From contig NC_089194.1 of the NCBI RefSeq assembly GCF_947507565.1, positions 124,001 to 188,000 of the forward strand: a stretch of DNA of 64,000 nt. Reading direction: 5' to 3'. Numbering within the stretch: the stretch's first letter is position 1; each line of letters opens with the position of its first letter. This document shows positions 44,395-56,291 of the stretch, in pieces. The notes below the pieces were generated by a model that was given only the letters and a program-made list of their open reading frames with translations, was not told the DNA's origin and searched no databases. The DNA comes from Oscarella lobularis (Eukaryota > Porifera > Homoscleromorpha > Homosclerophorida > Oscarellidae). Position numbers and translations under genes: made by a program.

Positions 44395-44835
44395 TAGTGG
44401 TGAACTGTCGATCGTCTTGTTTATGCGTGACAGCGTCTGCTTGATTCAGGTACATCGTCCCTAAAGAAGGCGAAAAGTTTAAGTAGGTGAATTCCACGTG
44501 GTCGCTCAGCAAAGCGAAGAGCTTGCCGTCTCGATCTACAGGTGTACACAACACCAGGTGTGGAATGGGTAAACGAAATAATGCTCGTAAGTTACGAAGG
44601 CGGGGTTGTGCTATACTCAACGAAGCGAAGAGCTTTGCAGACGGACACAGCATGAAGTCAAATGCATTATAAGTCGAAATGTCGTTTTGCTAATGCGTGA
44701 CCGTGTCTGCTTCGTGGAGGTAAATGGCAATAGAGAAGGCGAAACGTATTACTACTTGAGTTCCCCGTGGTAGTTCAGCGAAGCGAAGAGCTTGCGGTCT
44801 CTACAGCAAATGTGCAGTGACATCATTTTATAGAT
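44395..44835 (+). repeat. Imperfect duplication with GCGAAGAGCTT motif
   Basis: About 44400-44545 and 44675-44820 are diverged copies sharing ATGCGTGAC(A/C)G(C/T)GTCTGCTT, GAAGGCGAAA and AGCGAAGAGCTTGC(C/G)GTCTC. A third partial copy of the last motif lies near 44620. The block directly precedes the broken factor B-like copy. Confidence 0.65.
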
Positions 44836-44861
44836 ACGCAGATATAAACTTGAATTGTAGG

Positions 44862-46494
44862 TCTACCCAAAACTGATGCGGCCAAAGACAAAATCGCGAC
44901 GTATGAGAAGAAATTCTTGCTCCCGTTAGCAACGTACTCTCGCAATGCCCAACCCGGTGTTTTGCCGGATGTTCACACAGATGTGCTCAAAGCGCTGTCC
45001 GACGTCCAACTCGATCTCCTCTTCGCTAATAATATGCGCGAGAGCGCGCCTCTGGAACAATTGTTAAATAGATTGGTCAAAAAGATTCTTATGAGCTTCT
45101 CCAACAGCCTCGACAAAACCCGCGCAGCAGTGTGGAAAATCTAGAGCGGAAAGATTTGGACATTCGTCGGAACACCCAATCAAACTTTAGTGCTTCAACA
45201 AAATATTACTAGTAGTTCTGAAGACTTCGTAGAAAACATAAATACGATTTTTGAGACAAATTTCGGCAGAGATACGAGGGATTCAAAAAGAGCGGCCATA
45301 ACCGTCAGCAGCAATTTTCCTGACTTCATAAATCGCGAACGCTTCAAAGCCGCATGCAACGCTACAGGCTCTTGAAAATCAAATCATTTTTTTATTTCGA
45401 TAGGAGGATTTCCTTTGGATATGATGCCTAATCAGGACTACATCGAGTTCAGCAACTCTGGCACCTTCGATGACTTTCGCTCATTTGTGAATTATCTGAG
45501 CCCAAGTATTTAAATAGAAGTGTTATGTGTTGAACTCGCTGCAATTTGATTTTTCGGAACAGTTACAGTCGACGATCTTTGTGGAGTAGCTGGAGCCCCA
45601 GGAAAGCACCATCTCTTCTCCAATTTTTCTGTTGCGGCACGAGGAGCCTAGCCCTGGCTCGCCACCGTTTTCGTTGGTAAAAAGTACGCATGCGACGGCG
45701 TTCTTCTTGACAACCAGTGGGTAGCAACCAGTGCCGACTGCTTTAAAAGAGCGACTACTTTCAACTACAAAGACTTTCATCAGGTATTGAGTGCATTTAT
45801 AGAAATCCAAGTTGGACAATACGAAAGGACAGGCAGCGACGATGAACTAACAATAATCACGAACAAAATCTACTTTCTGAGTCGAGGAGATAATTCACCG
45901 ACTGGAGGGAATGGAACAACGAGGCCGTTCAAGCCGGATACACTCGAAAACAACGTTGCTCTAGGAATGCTATCATATCCCATAGAGTTCAATCTCTTTC
46001 GAAAGCCTATCTGTGCGCCGAATCATTTGGTATACAAAACGATGATGAGCGATGAAGTGATTGCCGTCGGACAGCCCGCCTTCCTAGTAGGGTATCAATA
46101 CGTAAAAGGTGGTAAAAAAGTCGTTTCGAATGTTCCCATTGAGTCGAGTGTAGTTATAGCAAATTTGTCTGAGTGTAGGCAGAGGTGGCCTCAAAAGACT
46201 ATTGTAGATACGACTCTGTGTGTTCGAGGCATTCCTGGAGACATTTGCTATGGAGGTACGGGCACACCTCTAATGTGTCAGGATCCTGCAACGAACAGGT
46301 ACGTTCTGTGTGGTGTGGGCAGTTTTGGCTTTGAAGACTGCGAGGACGGATACGCCGTCTATACGAACATGAGGAAGTACGAAGAAATGATACGCGACGC
46401 TAGAAACGAGTTTAGAAAGATGATTTTGAAGAATAAGCAAACAACGCCTGAACCTTTCGACGACGTCGATACAGAATTGCAGCTTGTCAGCTAG
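44862..46494 (+). pseudogene. Complement factor B-like gene, truncated inverted copy
   Basis: The copy begins at the exon after the sushi region (LPKTDAAKDK...), so the CUB and sushi exons are missing. The vWA-like region has a stop after AAVWKI (near 45142). The protease-like region has a TAG in place of the tryptophan of GAWPWL (near 45650). From about 45660 to 46494 the frame is open. Like the minus-strand copy, it has SADCF for the catalytic His, ENNVAL for the Asp and GGTGTP for the Ser. It carries an extra C-terminal extension after EEMIRDA. It lies head-on to the fuller copy at 48220-51579, giving an inverted duplication with a 1.7-kb spacer. Confidence 0.85.
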
Positions 46495-47153
46495 AGACCG
46501 CATGTCGTACGCGAACGTAGTAGAAAAATTCCCATTGTACCTGCTAGGTAAAAAATACTGTTGATTACGTACGTGCGTCTCGTTCAGTGTAAAGATTCAG
46601 AAGTCAATTCACTGCACTACTACGCCAAAAAGAGAGAAAGGAAGCGAAGAGATGAAATACACTATTGCATGATATACAAGGCCAGCTGACGTACCGTACA
46701 TATCATCCTTCCTGAATGTATTTCGATCCGAACGTTCTATAGGCAACGCTTGATTGCTTTCAGAACTTAGTAGTAAATATATACAGTACAAGAGACCAAA
46801 CACCGATTGCTCCTCATTCCAGTTCAACAGCCACATTCTTTACTTCAAAGGCCACTATGATGTCAATTCTGAAATTAATTCTAACGATTTTTGAGCCCCA
46901 TTTAGATTCCATCAATTTAAAAATACCTGAACTATGAAAACTTTTCGTACGATTATTACATGCTACCGGAATATTTGGTGTACAAAAGATGACGTTGACT
47001 GAAATATTACGTGAAATTGTTTCTACAAACGAAATTTGGCTTTCTAACGTTAAGTACTAGAAATACGCGAACCAAAAGTTTGTCTTGCTAACCTGTACGA
47101 AACAGTGAGAAACGCTCCCCTAAATCTACTTCGACAGCTTGAAACATAATCTC
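46495..47153. other. Spacer between inverted factor B-like copies, left part
   Basis: A GGCCAGCTGACG motif lies near 46680, the same motif that recurs in the methyltransferase cluster. A short phrase near 46970 (TATTTGGTGTACAAAA) resembles the protease-like region and may be a tiny relic. No gene is supported. Confidence 0.35.
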
Positions 47154-47306
47154 CAGTAAAGAGAAAGGGAAGAAAGCTTGTGCGAAGCTTTCTTTTCTAA
47201 TACTATTATCCATTTAGACATCTGGTATATACCATATGTCTAAAGGGACGTATATGAAATAGTAAATAAAGCTTCGAGAAAAATTTCTTCCCTTCCTCTT
47301 TACAGT
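47154..47306. mobile_element. MITE-like inverted-repeat element
   Basis: The left arm CAGTAAAGAGAAAGGGAAGAA and onward to GCGAAGCTTT pairs with the right arm, which reads AAAGCTTCGAG and onward to CCTCTTTACAG on the plus strand. Arms of about 38 bases are about 80 percent complementary. The centre near 47215-47240 is itself palindromic (GACATCTGGTATATACC). There is no coding capacity. A clear target-site duplication was not found. Confidence 0.6.
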
Positions 47307-48219
47307 GTGCAAGCCACAAGTGAGAGGGAGGAAATTCAAAGAACAACGGGTTTCCAAAAGGGGGCACGCACGCTTGAAATCGATCGTTCCAAGTACCCTA
47401 GCCCCTACTTTGTTAGCAAGACGTCCATTTTCGTCGTTACTGTCAGGATTGGGTACCATCGCGAGAGATGAGGAAATGTTTCCCCAATGAGGGGCTCCAT
47501 TCACTGCCACAACGACGAGTATTTAAAATGCGTCGAGCGTCGAGCGCTAAACGAGAGAAAATGGGCTCGGTCTGGCGTAAGCGAGGAGGGAAAAGAGGCC
47601 CCCTTTCTCTGCTCGAGCGTTTTTCGACTCTCGTTGAATGCAAATACGCATACTCACCTACCTCGAAACAGAAGAGACATCAGATCTATTCGCCTAGACG
47701 AGAATTCCAGCCGTTTTCAGAGTTCAGAGCATCTATGTTCAGAGCTCCGCGTTACTAGCGCGCGTTATCCCTAAAGTAGAAAACTCCCGTTACATTGTAA
47801 ATTTAATCAGAGCCAAGATATTTTCACCTTTGTGCCTTTCTGAGAAGTGTATACGTATACGGCACTCAGACTAAATACGCTAATAATCATCAACTACAAT
47901 ACTACACAGAGAAAGAATTAACCTTTGGCTGCGTCGTCTCACACAAGCGAAGAGAAATAAATAAGCAAAAAGACGTATCTTATTATGTGTGTCAAATGAA
48001 ACAGTAAGACAACCGATTACCAAACATATATTCGCAACAAGCTAATTTGGTTCATTTGCCTTCAATTGCAGTAAAGGCTAAGTAACATTTATTAGCAAAT
48101 AACGAACATTTAGAAGAGACGAAAGAACAAAAGAATATGACATGAAGTGTATACCTACTGGCAAGAACAAGAAACAAAGCTAGTCCACGGTCACAAAGAA
48201 AGTTTCACAGAAAGTCTGA
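47307..48219. other. Spacer between inverted factor B-like copies, right part
   Basis: Open frames on both strands around 47300-47760 overlap, but none shows a domain or a proper ATG-led model, so I call no gene. The stretch beyond 47770 is AT-rich and includes the 3' UTR of the minus-strand gene. Confidence 0.35.
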
Positions 48220-51200
48220 TCAGTAATGAGACTTCGTATACAGACGCGACTCCATTAATGCTGTGTCGCGTATCATCTCTTCGTACTTTCTTATGTTAGT
48301 GTATACGGTGTATCCGTCCTTGCAGTCCTCAAAGCCAAAACTGCCCACACCGCACAGAACGTATCTGTTCGTTTCGGGATCCTGGCACATCAGAGGAGTG
48401 CCCGTACCTCCATAGCAAATATCGCCATCAATGCCTCGAACACACAGATTCGAATCTGTAATCGTTTTCCCAGGCAGCCTCTGCTTGCACTCAGACAAAT
48501 TAACTATAACAACACTTGACTCGATAGGAACATTCGAGACCATTCTTTCGCCATTTTTAAAGTATTGATACCCTACCACGAACGCCGTCTGTCCGACTGC
48601 AATCATTTCATCGCTCATCATCGTGTTGTACTCCGAATGCCTCGGCGAACAGATAGGCTTTCGAAAGCGACTCACCTCTATTGACGAGTCAAGCCTTATA
48701 ACAGCTATGTTATTCTCGAGTGTATCAGGTTTGAACTTCCTGATTGGGCGCGAGACTTGTATTCCAGGTGGTGGATAATCACCGCGAGTTAGTACATCGA
48801 TTCCGTCGTACGTGCTCGTCGTCATTCCGTCGTCAGTCGCGCTGCGATTGTATTGTCCAACTCGAACTCCTATTTTAAAACCGTTTATTTTTTTCAATAC
48901 TCTGGTAAGCGTCTTTTTGAAACAGTCGGCTCCTGTCACTACCCATCGATTGTGAACAAGAGCGCCGTCGCAGTCGTACCCGCCGCTCCCAAGGACAGTG
49001 ACGAGCCAGGGCCAGGCCCCACGCGGTGCAACGGAGAATTTCGAAAACGGATGGTGCCGCCCTGGTGCTCCAGCTACACCGCAAAGATCGTCGACAGTAG
49101 CTGCGAGTAAATAAAAAGAACATTACAACGCAGTTCGACACACTGTACCCTGTTTTATATACTTGGGCTTGTGTAGATAACGAACGTGCGAAACTCGTCG
49201 ATGGTGTTCAGAGGAATGATTTCAGCCGCCATACGTCGGATGCATAACGGAACATCCTCTTTAGAAAGAACGAGTGATTTGACGTTTAACTCCTTGTTAC
49301 GCTTTGTTGCAGCCATCAGGCGTTTCTCATTAGTAGCCGACAAAAGTCTGTCATTCACAATCACAGCCATTCTTTTTGCAGCTCTCCGCTCGCCCTGCAA
49401 TCCCGCTTCAAACATCATGTTAATGTTTTCTACAAGAACTTCCCAATTTCCTGAAACAGAACTAGGATTTCCATTGAGAACGTTAGCTTCACCGGCTGTG
49501 CCGGTGAATTTCAAAATCGTTTCGCTTGAGACAACCAAGACAGCTACGTGGGTCTTGTTTGCGTCGATGGGAAAGTTCATGATCGTGTTATTCAAAAAGG
49601 TTTTGTACACGTCTTCAAGAGGACTTTTCTCGCGAATATTGAAAGCGAAAAGAAGATCTAATTTGACGTCGGACTGCGCGTTGAGGATATTAGCCTGATC
49701 GTTGCATCCGAGATAATTCTGGCTAGGCTGGGCGTTGAGAGAATACGTTGCCAAGGAGGACAAAAATGCATTCTCAAATGTCTTCATTTGGTCAGATACC
49801 AAATCAGTTTTAGGTAAACCTATATTTAAAATATTCAATTGTATAAACTTGCATAGAATGACTTTACATCTTGGGAGAGGGACGTTCCATTCTGAATTAG
49901 CCATACACGTGGCGACACTGTGGCCAACAAGACTAAAACCGTTATTACAAGAAAAGCTCACAGTCGACAGATGCAAACCATCCCTAGGAATGTAACTGTA
50001 ACTGAGTAAACCAAAGCTATATTTTAGGATGGATTCTCTTCGGAATGAAACAACCCCGTTTTTCAAAACAATTACAGAACATCGAGCAGCTGGAAAAAAA
50101 ATTCCACAATTGAAATGTTATTAGAACTATGGGAACGTACGTTGGCATTTTGGAACAACAGTCCATCCGAGAGCCTGGCAAGTCATGTTTCCTACTCGCG
50201 ATGCTACGTACTGGATCGATGCGCCAAGGTGTCGTTCCGGAAGCCTCCAATCTAAAGGAGCGTAAGTGCAAACGTCATTGGTATTGGCCTTCAGTTTTGG
50301 TGCGTCCCAAATGACATCAAAAGGAAATGGGATTGAGACATTTTTTCCCCAGTAAAATCTGCGCACGTTAAAATAGCCTTTCTTGCATTTCCACTCGACC
50401 TGTTCGTTGTCGAGAAATTCAGAAGGCCTATTTTGGGTATAGACAAAATCCCCGTTGTCGATAGTAGGTACATTGGAACACTTGATTCCTGTCAAAAAAA
50501 TACAAAGCCCTTGATTAAATATAACCAATTGTCTTTCCATTTCCGAACTTTGGCACTGAGGAGGACTTGAATGATCCCATTCGCCGTCAGGCTTACACAG
50601 TCGTGTTGAATAGTTGTCGTAAACGTAATAGCCTTTATTGCACGAGGTAGAAGCCATTCTGTAGCAGGATGCCATAACTTGATGCGTCATTGCAGATTCT
50701 CTTCCGTTGGGAACTGCCGAACTATTACATGTAGTGACACCTAACAGAGAGCGTTTTTAAAATAGCTTTTGATTTAGCTTAGTAGAAACTCCTACCGCAG
50801 AGTTCTGCTTCAAACGGCTTGACGTTTGACAGTAGAAGACGTCTTGTTTTTGTACTTGTAACAGTAATCGTCTTTTTGTTTCCTTCTAAGCCACTGATCG
50901 TATCTGAGTCGCCTTTGTTGTTCGAAATCTGTTCTTTAAGAACGCTGTTGTCGGCAGAGATGTTGAAAAATTTCAAGCAGGCTAGACGATTTTCAGTTCC
51001 GCAAATGGTCCAGTCCACCATTACATTACCAGACGGCAGTTGTATGTTCCCTGCGACAAGGTTCGAGAAGTAATTCTATATATAGCACCGTATATAGATA
51101 AGTTACGCACTGTCAGTTGTGTAAGAAATTCTAAACACCGTTCCACTTCCCATATAATTATTCAATTTGAAACGAATTGTCAGTCTGTGAGAACAAGCAA

Positions 51201-51579
51201 CATACTGTTTGGGAAAACCTGGAATAATTGATTGTCGAGAAAGAGAGGCGAAGACTCGGTCTGTTGACGTATCTACAATCTCGAGAAACACTCCGCCTCT
51301 CGCTATGTCAAGAAACTCCACAGTAGCAATCATTCGATCGCACATGCTCGGAACGCCGGAAGGCAGCATCAAAGGCTGAAGCATCCATTCGCAGTCGACG
51401 GTTCTGGCGTAGCCCATATATCTCGGGGCAAGATACTCCAAGGTTCCTCGTCCTCTTGGAACGATGTGAGGTTCGCACGAACTTACGTATCTCTCATCCT
51501 CAATTTCTTTTGAAAACGTCGGTGCAACGACTGCACTTAGAAAAAGCGCGTGAAAGAGTCCCAGGAATGTCGCTTTCAT
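48220..51579 (-). CDS. Complement factor B-like protein with dead protease domain
   Basis: Seven exons are 51111-51579, 50796-51050, 50549-50742, 50141-50488, 49868-50089, 49163-49819 and 48220-49100, giving about 1007 residues. The order is signal peptide (1-23), CUB-like domain, a short beta domain, three sushi-like modules, a vWA-like domain, then a chymotrypsin-fold domain. This is the factor B/C2 layout with a CUB-like domain added in front. Key residues are lost. The vWA MIDAS (normally DxSxS) reads LLFAFNIREK. In the protease domain His is replaced in TGADCF, Asp in ENNIAV, and Ser in CYGGTGTPLMC. The product should be secreted and non-catalytic, acting as a binding scaffold or decoy as haptoglobin does. 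A two-base frame slip in an AG run near 50694-50704 interrupts the first sushi module; it may be a real lesion or a sequence error. The truncated copy lies at 44862-46494. Confidence 0.88.
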
Positions 51580-53290
51580 TGTATCGTCGTCTGCTACGAC
51601 TAGACTACCAACCTTTCCGCGCTGGTCGCCGTTTTGTAGTCAGCTCTACAGGAAATGGAATGAATATTGGTAGTCAAATGGTAATGTACCTACTTCCTCA
51701 ATCAAGCTCTACTCCCTCTGATTCTGTTTACGCGGACACGATCCCGAATTCATTACGATACAGATGTCCAACAGCCGGTGCTAACACAATAAAAATCGTA
51801 GCATGAACTCGACCAATGCTCTAACTCGACCAATGCTCTACAGCAACAGAAAGCCATTGTCCCTTTACGCTAACTAATGCTTTTCCAGAACCAATGGCAC
51901 GGAATTCGTGAGATCTCTACATGCAACGACTGGAGGGGAAGCAAACAAGTGCAGAATACCCCTGTCAGTAACACCTGCTACGTGAATATTCGATATTAGG
52001 TAAACTACCCGTCGACACCTGGTAATTACAAGCACCCATACTCTAGCTGCAGTCGTAAAGATGCTGCAAATAGATCAGATCCTGTGGTGTACTTTAGCTA
52101 AACTGATAGGTTCAGCTGTTGTTGGCGCTGATAAACAACATCCTCACTCTCGTTCTCGCTTTGAGTTGGTCTTGCCTAGTATAGACGTCTATAGCGAAGC
52201 AACGCTGTGTCGATTTTTAGCGAAGCAACTCGGTGTCTGGGTAAGATGTGTGGGTTTGTTAGCAAAACAATTCTCGGTGTCTGGGTACGCTGTATGGGCT
52301 CGTTAACGAAACGGGTCAAGGTGCATGCTTCTCGTAGGCACCGCAACTTAGGCAAGCGTATCGTACACTTAGAGCGACGCCCGAGCAAGCCAACTGCCGA
52401 TATCGCGACTATAGGCCCCGGCTTCGAAGAAAATTTACAAATGCCGTACGTAAAGGCTATGAGAGTCGGCGAGACGATGCGGAATTCTTTCCAATCTACG
52501 GTGGGGCCTCCGCGATCTGCATGCTAAGGCTACGATCAGCATCGATCACTTCTAGCAATCGAGACAAGGGCTTACCTCATTTTTGAATCGTTTGTGACTC
52601 CGCGAAGGTTGAAACTGGCCGGACAAAACAGATCCGTTAACTAGCGTTCAGTGCAATGGCGCACGCGATCATTTACGTAGGTTTGCGCGGTCCTGCACGA
52701 CATGGAAGGAGCACATTCGCGAAGAAAAACGGACTACACGTGATTAGAAGTTCCCGGTTGTGTTTTACTACATTGTTACCAGAAAGACTAAAAATCAACT
52801 TCCTTCTTTTGCCGCTCTCGGTCGCTTCGCACTTCGATCGACACGATGCTGTGCTTTTCTGTCTGTGCTTGATCGAGCTGGATTGACCTCATATGCATAT
52901 AGATGGACGGGAAGAAAACTGTCACATGCAGACAGCCCAATGAAACAGCAGCATGCGTAGATCATAATAGTCTTTGCGGTCAAAAGCTCTCTAACTGTCA
53001 ATGGAAGAACCATCGATCGCTGAAAGCATCTGCGTTCGCTAATTTGCTTGAACATATTGAGTTGGATATTCCGGAGCACAGCTGTGGTCTCATGCATAGG
53101 ATATAATGGCACGGAAGTACGTCTCAACGGAAATCCTACACAGGTGCATGGCATGAATAGTATTCACAGAGCAGACGTGATGATGACGACTCTTGTTATT
53201 ACACGCAATTGCAGCTCAATCCTACATAAGAGGCATAAAAGCGCGAGAGAGATTCATTTACGACGACTGTGAAAAAACTCTTGCAAAAGC
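51580..53290. other. Intergenic between divergent factor B-like and sushi-like genes
   Basis: The stretch holds an imperfect tandem repeat at about 52190-52315 in which CTCGGTGTCTGGGTA recurs with GCGAAGCAAC and GTTAGCAAAAC variants. It should include the promoters of both flanking genes. Open frames at 52207-52527 and 52656-52886 show no recognised domain. Confidence 0.4.
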
Positions 53291-54062
53291 ATGTGTCTCA
53301 GGTTGATCATCCTAGCGACCTTCGCCGCTCTTTTGGTTAGGCCTTCTCTTCAGCGATGTATAAGCTAGCTAACGTTGGGTAGCACCTTCTAATTATCTTC
53401 TTGCTCCTATATAGTTACAGCGTGCCGTCTCCCGTCGAATGGCGCTTCTGTTACGGCAAATGCGGGTATCATTCTCGATAACGTGACGTGCAATTCCGGC
53501 TATCAACGCTATCCGGACAGATTGGACTCGCTAGGCAATTTCGGCTACATGTGCTCAAGCTCGACAAGTGGGAAAAGGAGATGGAGACCGGATTATGGCG
53601 ATCGCGATTCGTCGGACGATATCGCCGATCCTTGTTGCCTCGCTAATCTTACTGTAAGTCGTTCGTCGTCGTCGATTAATAAGCCATCTCTTCAAAGGGG
53701 ACGGCGAGCGGAATTTCATTACAACATTTTCTTTGTTCGTTGTATTATAGGGGTGCACATTTGCACGCATTCGCCATGAAGCCGGTTTCTTTACGTACTC
53801 TGCGTCGCGAACGAGTCTACCATCGGCCGGTGAATATATAACTCCAGAGAAGTTGTACCCCGTTCCTCTCGTATATGATTCATGCCGCGAACACAACATT
53901 CTTACGGTGAAATATAAGTGCATGAACGGGACGACGTTGGTTGGAACCGGGAAAATGGAGGGAACGTTTTCCTGCCAGAATGGTATTTACAAGTATTATT
54001 CTCATGAAACGAATACCGATATTGCCTTGGGATGTCACACGCCGCTCAAGTGCACGATCTAG
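53291..54062 (+). CDS. Small secreted sushi-like protein
   Basis: Three exons, 53291-53357, 53415-53653 and 53751-54062, have phase-consistent introns of 57 and 97 bases, giving about 205 residues. The signal peptide is MCLRLIILATFAALL. The body has one or two sushi/CCP-like segments (CRLPSNGASV, then VTCNSGYQRY; and CREHNILTVKYKCMNGTTLVG, then GTFSCQNG). The tryptophan pattern is weak, so the family assignment is moderate. It lies head-to-head with the factor B-like gene, whose sushi modules it resembles in style, and may act in the same extracellular recognition process. An LTR remnant begins 20 bases after the stop. Confidence 0.8.
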
Positions 54063-54082
54063 CCTAAAGCCAACGTTTGTAC

Positions 54083-54201
54083 TGTGACGAACAGTAGTTA
54101 GTTGATACGTAGGAGTGACGTACCAGTTGGTATATAGATGTTGTCCAACAGTCGTAAGGTTAGCACGCCTCAATAAAGACTAACCCCACAACATCGTTAC
54201 A
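54083..54201 (+). mobile_element. Probable LTR of a Gypsy-type retrotransposon
   Basis: The 119-base stretch begins TGTGACGAACAG and ends TCGTTACA, contains AATAAAG near its end, and is followed at once by TGGCGACAGGAC, which is typical of a Gypsy primer-binding site. The matching 3' LTR is not seen. Confidence 0.55.
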
Positions 54202-54853
54202 TGGCGACAGGACTTTGTTAATGGCAAACGCAGGACCCATTCCAAGATATGTGCAGTGGCACGTCCACCCCAGCAGCTCCGACTGACTGACCCAGCTCAT
54301 CGCGGACAGAGTTGGCGAAACTTCCAACGCCAGTGGAACCTCTCCTCCACTGCCTCGCGCATCGACCAAGCTCAATATCATAGGCGACAAAGGCCTCGAC
54401 CTCTTCGAAACGTTCACTTATGATAATGATGGAGAAGAAGAAGATATCAAGATCGTTCTCAAGAAGTTTCGTGTATATTGCGTACCGCTTCTCGACGCGA
54501 CGTTGGAGCGCTAGGTCTTCTTCCAACGCAATCAGCAGCAGGGAGAATCGCTCAACGAGTATATTACGTCGGTGACTAAGCTCTCTAGCACGTGTGAATG
54601 CGGCGCCGACAAAGACAATCACATCCGTGATCGATTAGTGCATGGCATTCACGACCCCAATCTACGCCAAAAGCTGTTCGACAAGCAACCGTTTACGCTG
54701 GACAAATGCCTCAAACTTCTTGGCTCCAGCGAAGTGAACAAGTTTCGAGCGCAGGCAATTACGACAGAGGAGACGCTGCACCACGTACACCGCGCGTGGA
54801 CGCCGCAAGGGACAAGACATCTGCAGGCACGCGACGAGATCCGCCCCCATTGA
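54202..54853 (+). pseudogene. Gypsy-type retrotransposon gag remnant
   Basis: The segment carries a recognisable Ty3/Gypsy Gag region: SWRNFQRQWNL, then after a frame change KLNIIGDKGLDLFETF, then FFQRNQQQGESLNEYITSV, IRDRLVHGI and LRQKLF. At least one frameshift (near 54370) and one TAG (near 54511) break it. It ends before any zinc knuckle, protease or polymerase. The remnant is inactive. Confidence 0.85.
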
Positions 54854-56291
54854 GATCCGCCTTTTTGCTTCAGAAAAGTTGTGACCAGGTCCGTTGCCTA
54901 GATGTATAGTGTCTTCTTCCCAGAGTGATCGTTCCTGCAGAAAAATATACGGGACATACGGCAGTAAAAGCGTTATTGGCTTTATCGAACAGAATTCGCA
55001 CCTTTCCGCCGTTCAAGTGGCGAGCAAAACTGAGTTTGCATTCATTCGATTGCCGAGAACACCGACGATTGCGACGATGGGAGAGGATTCAAACGGGATT
55101 GTTGAAACTGCTTATATCCCGGATAAAAACATAAAACGTCGAGATCGCCGATTGTCGAACGCTCTTCCACCGTCCCGGAAGCGTCATTCTACTCCCACAG
55201 TTGAGCAACGTCTCGCAAATACCGAAAACCGTCACTCGCTTCGCTATTTCTTCAACGACGGCACAATTCTATTTAGGCAACAAGCAGCTCCGTCTCGTAT
55301 AAGGCTTTAGGAGCTTGCAGGTACATAATATTTTCCGCCAAAGATGCTCAAGTGAGCCAGACGCAGCTTTAGCGTTTTATGTGTGCCTACACGACAGCTC
55401 TACATTTGTTTCATTTAGGAAGTGCCTATAGCTCCAGCGGAGTATGTCAAAGTAACCTTTTCGAATTCGGAGAACGGACCCTACTATCTGTACGAGTCTT
55501 TTGCCTCCACTGTCCCACCCGCAGTCTCTCTTCAGACACGCTCGCTTCGGAATTGTTTTCGGTTTCGCGGAGGGCAGACAGCATGCTGCAAATACCTATG
55601 CCTCTGAGAGTCTCATTCCACGTCGTCTGAGATCTTTTTTTGTGAGAAGGCGCTTATACTTCGTATATTCAACCAGCCTTGCATGCATGCAGAGCCAATG
55701 TCAGCCGCGCGAAAAGTCCAATTTAATCATGTGGTGATAGCTTTTCTCCTGGCTCCGCCCAAAGCGAACGAGAACTTAATTAAGATCCTCTGTCCGTCCA
55801 CGAGAAATCTTTCCGCCTTCAAAAAATTATGACAACTTTTCAAGCCTCCTCGTGCGATTTCAGTTACCAAACGTCTATCAAATTTAATTTCGTCAAATTC
55901 GCCCGATCTTTGACAGTCAGAATCAACTTAAGACTCGTTTCGGCACATTCCTGCTTCCCATGGCTGCAGTGCAAGGTCTCTTTTTACTCATGCATGTGTC
56001 GACCTTAATTTTGCTTTGCATGGCCGCCTATTTACGTGAATCGTGCGTATTTGCGGCGTGTCTTATATTCCGTTGGGGATTTCACGATCATTAATTATTT
56101 TCTTTAAATCCTTTATACACACATTGGCTTCGTTACGCCTCTAGCTTGCTTCGGTAGAGTTTGTAGATGATTGACAGTTTGAAAAGAAAACTCTTTCCTA
56201 CTAGCACCTAACGGGCAAAAAGAGAAAAATGACATACGACTATAACAAATCGACACAAAAACGTAAAGAAGGCACGCTAAGTGATTCGAAC
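54854..56291. other. Gap with dispersed-repeat copy
   Basis: About 55080-55330 matches the dispersed repeat family (ATATCCCGGATA, CGTCGAGATCGCCGATTG, then GAGCTTGCA). The rest shows short open frames without domains. The right end is the 3' side of the small secreted-family gene. Confidence 0.45.

Noticed and set aside
47214-47774. Overlapping open frames on both strands upstream of the factor B-like gene
   Set aside because: They overlap each other, the longest minus frame has no ATG at its start, and none shows a domain or splice-consistent extension.
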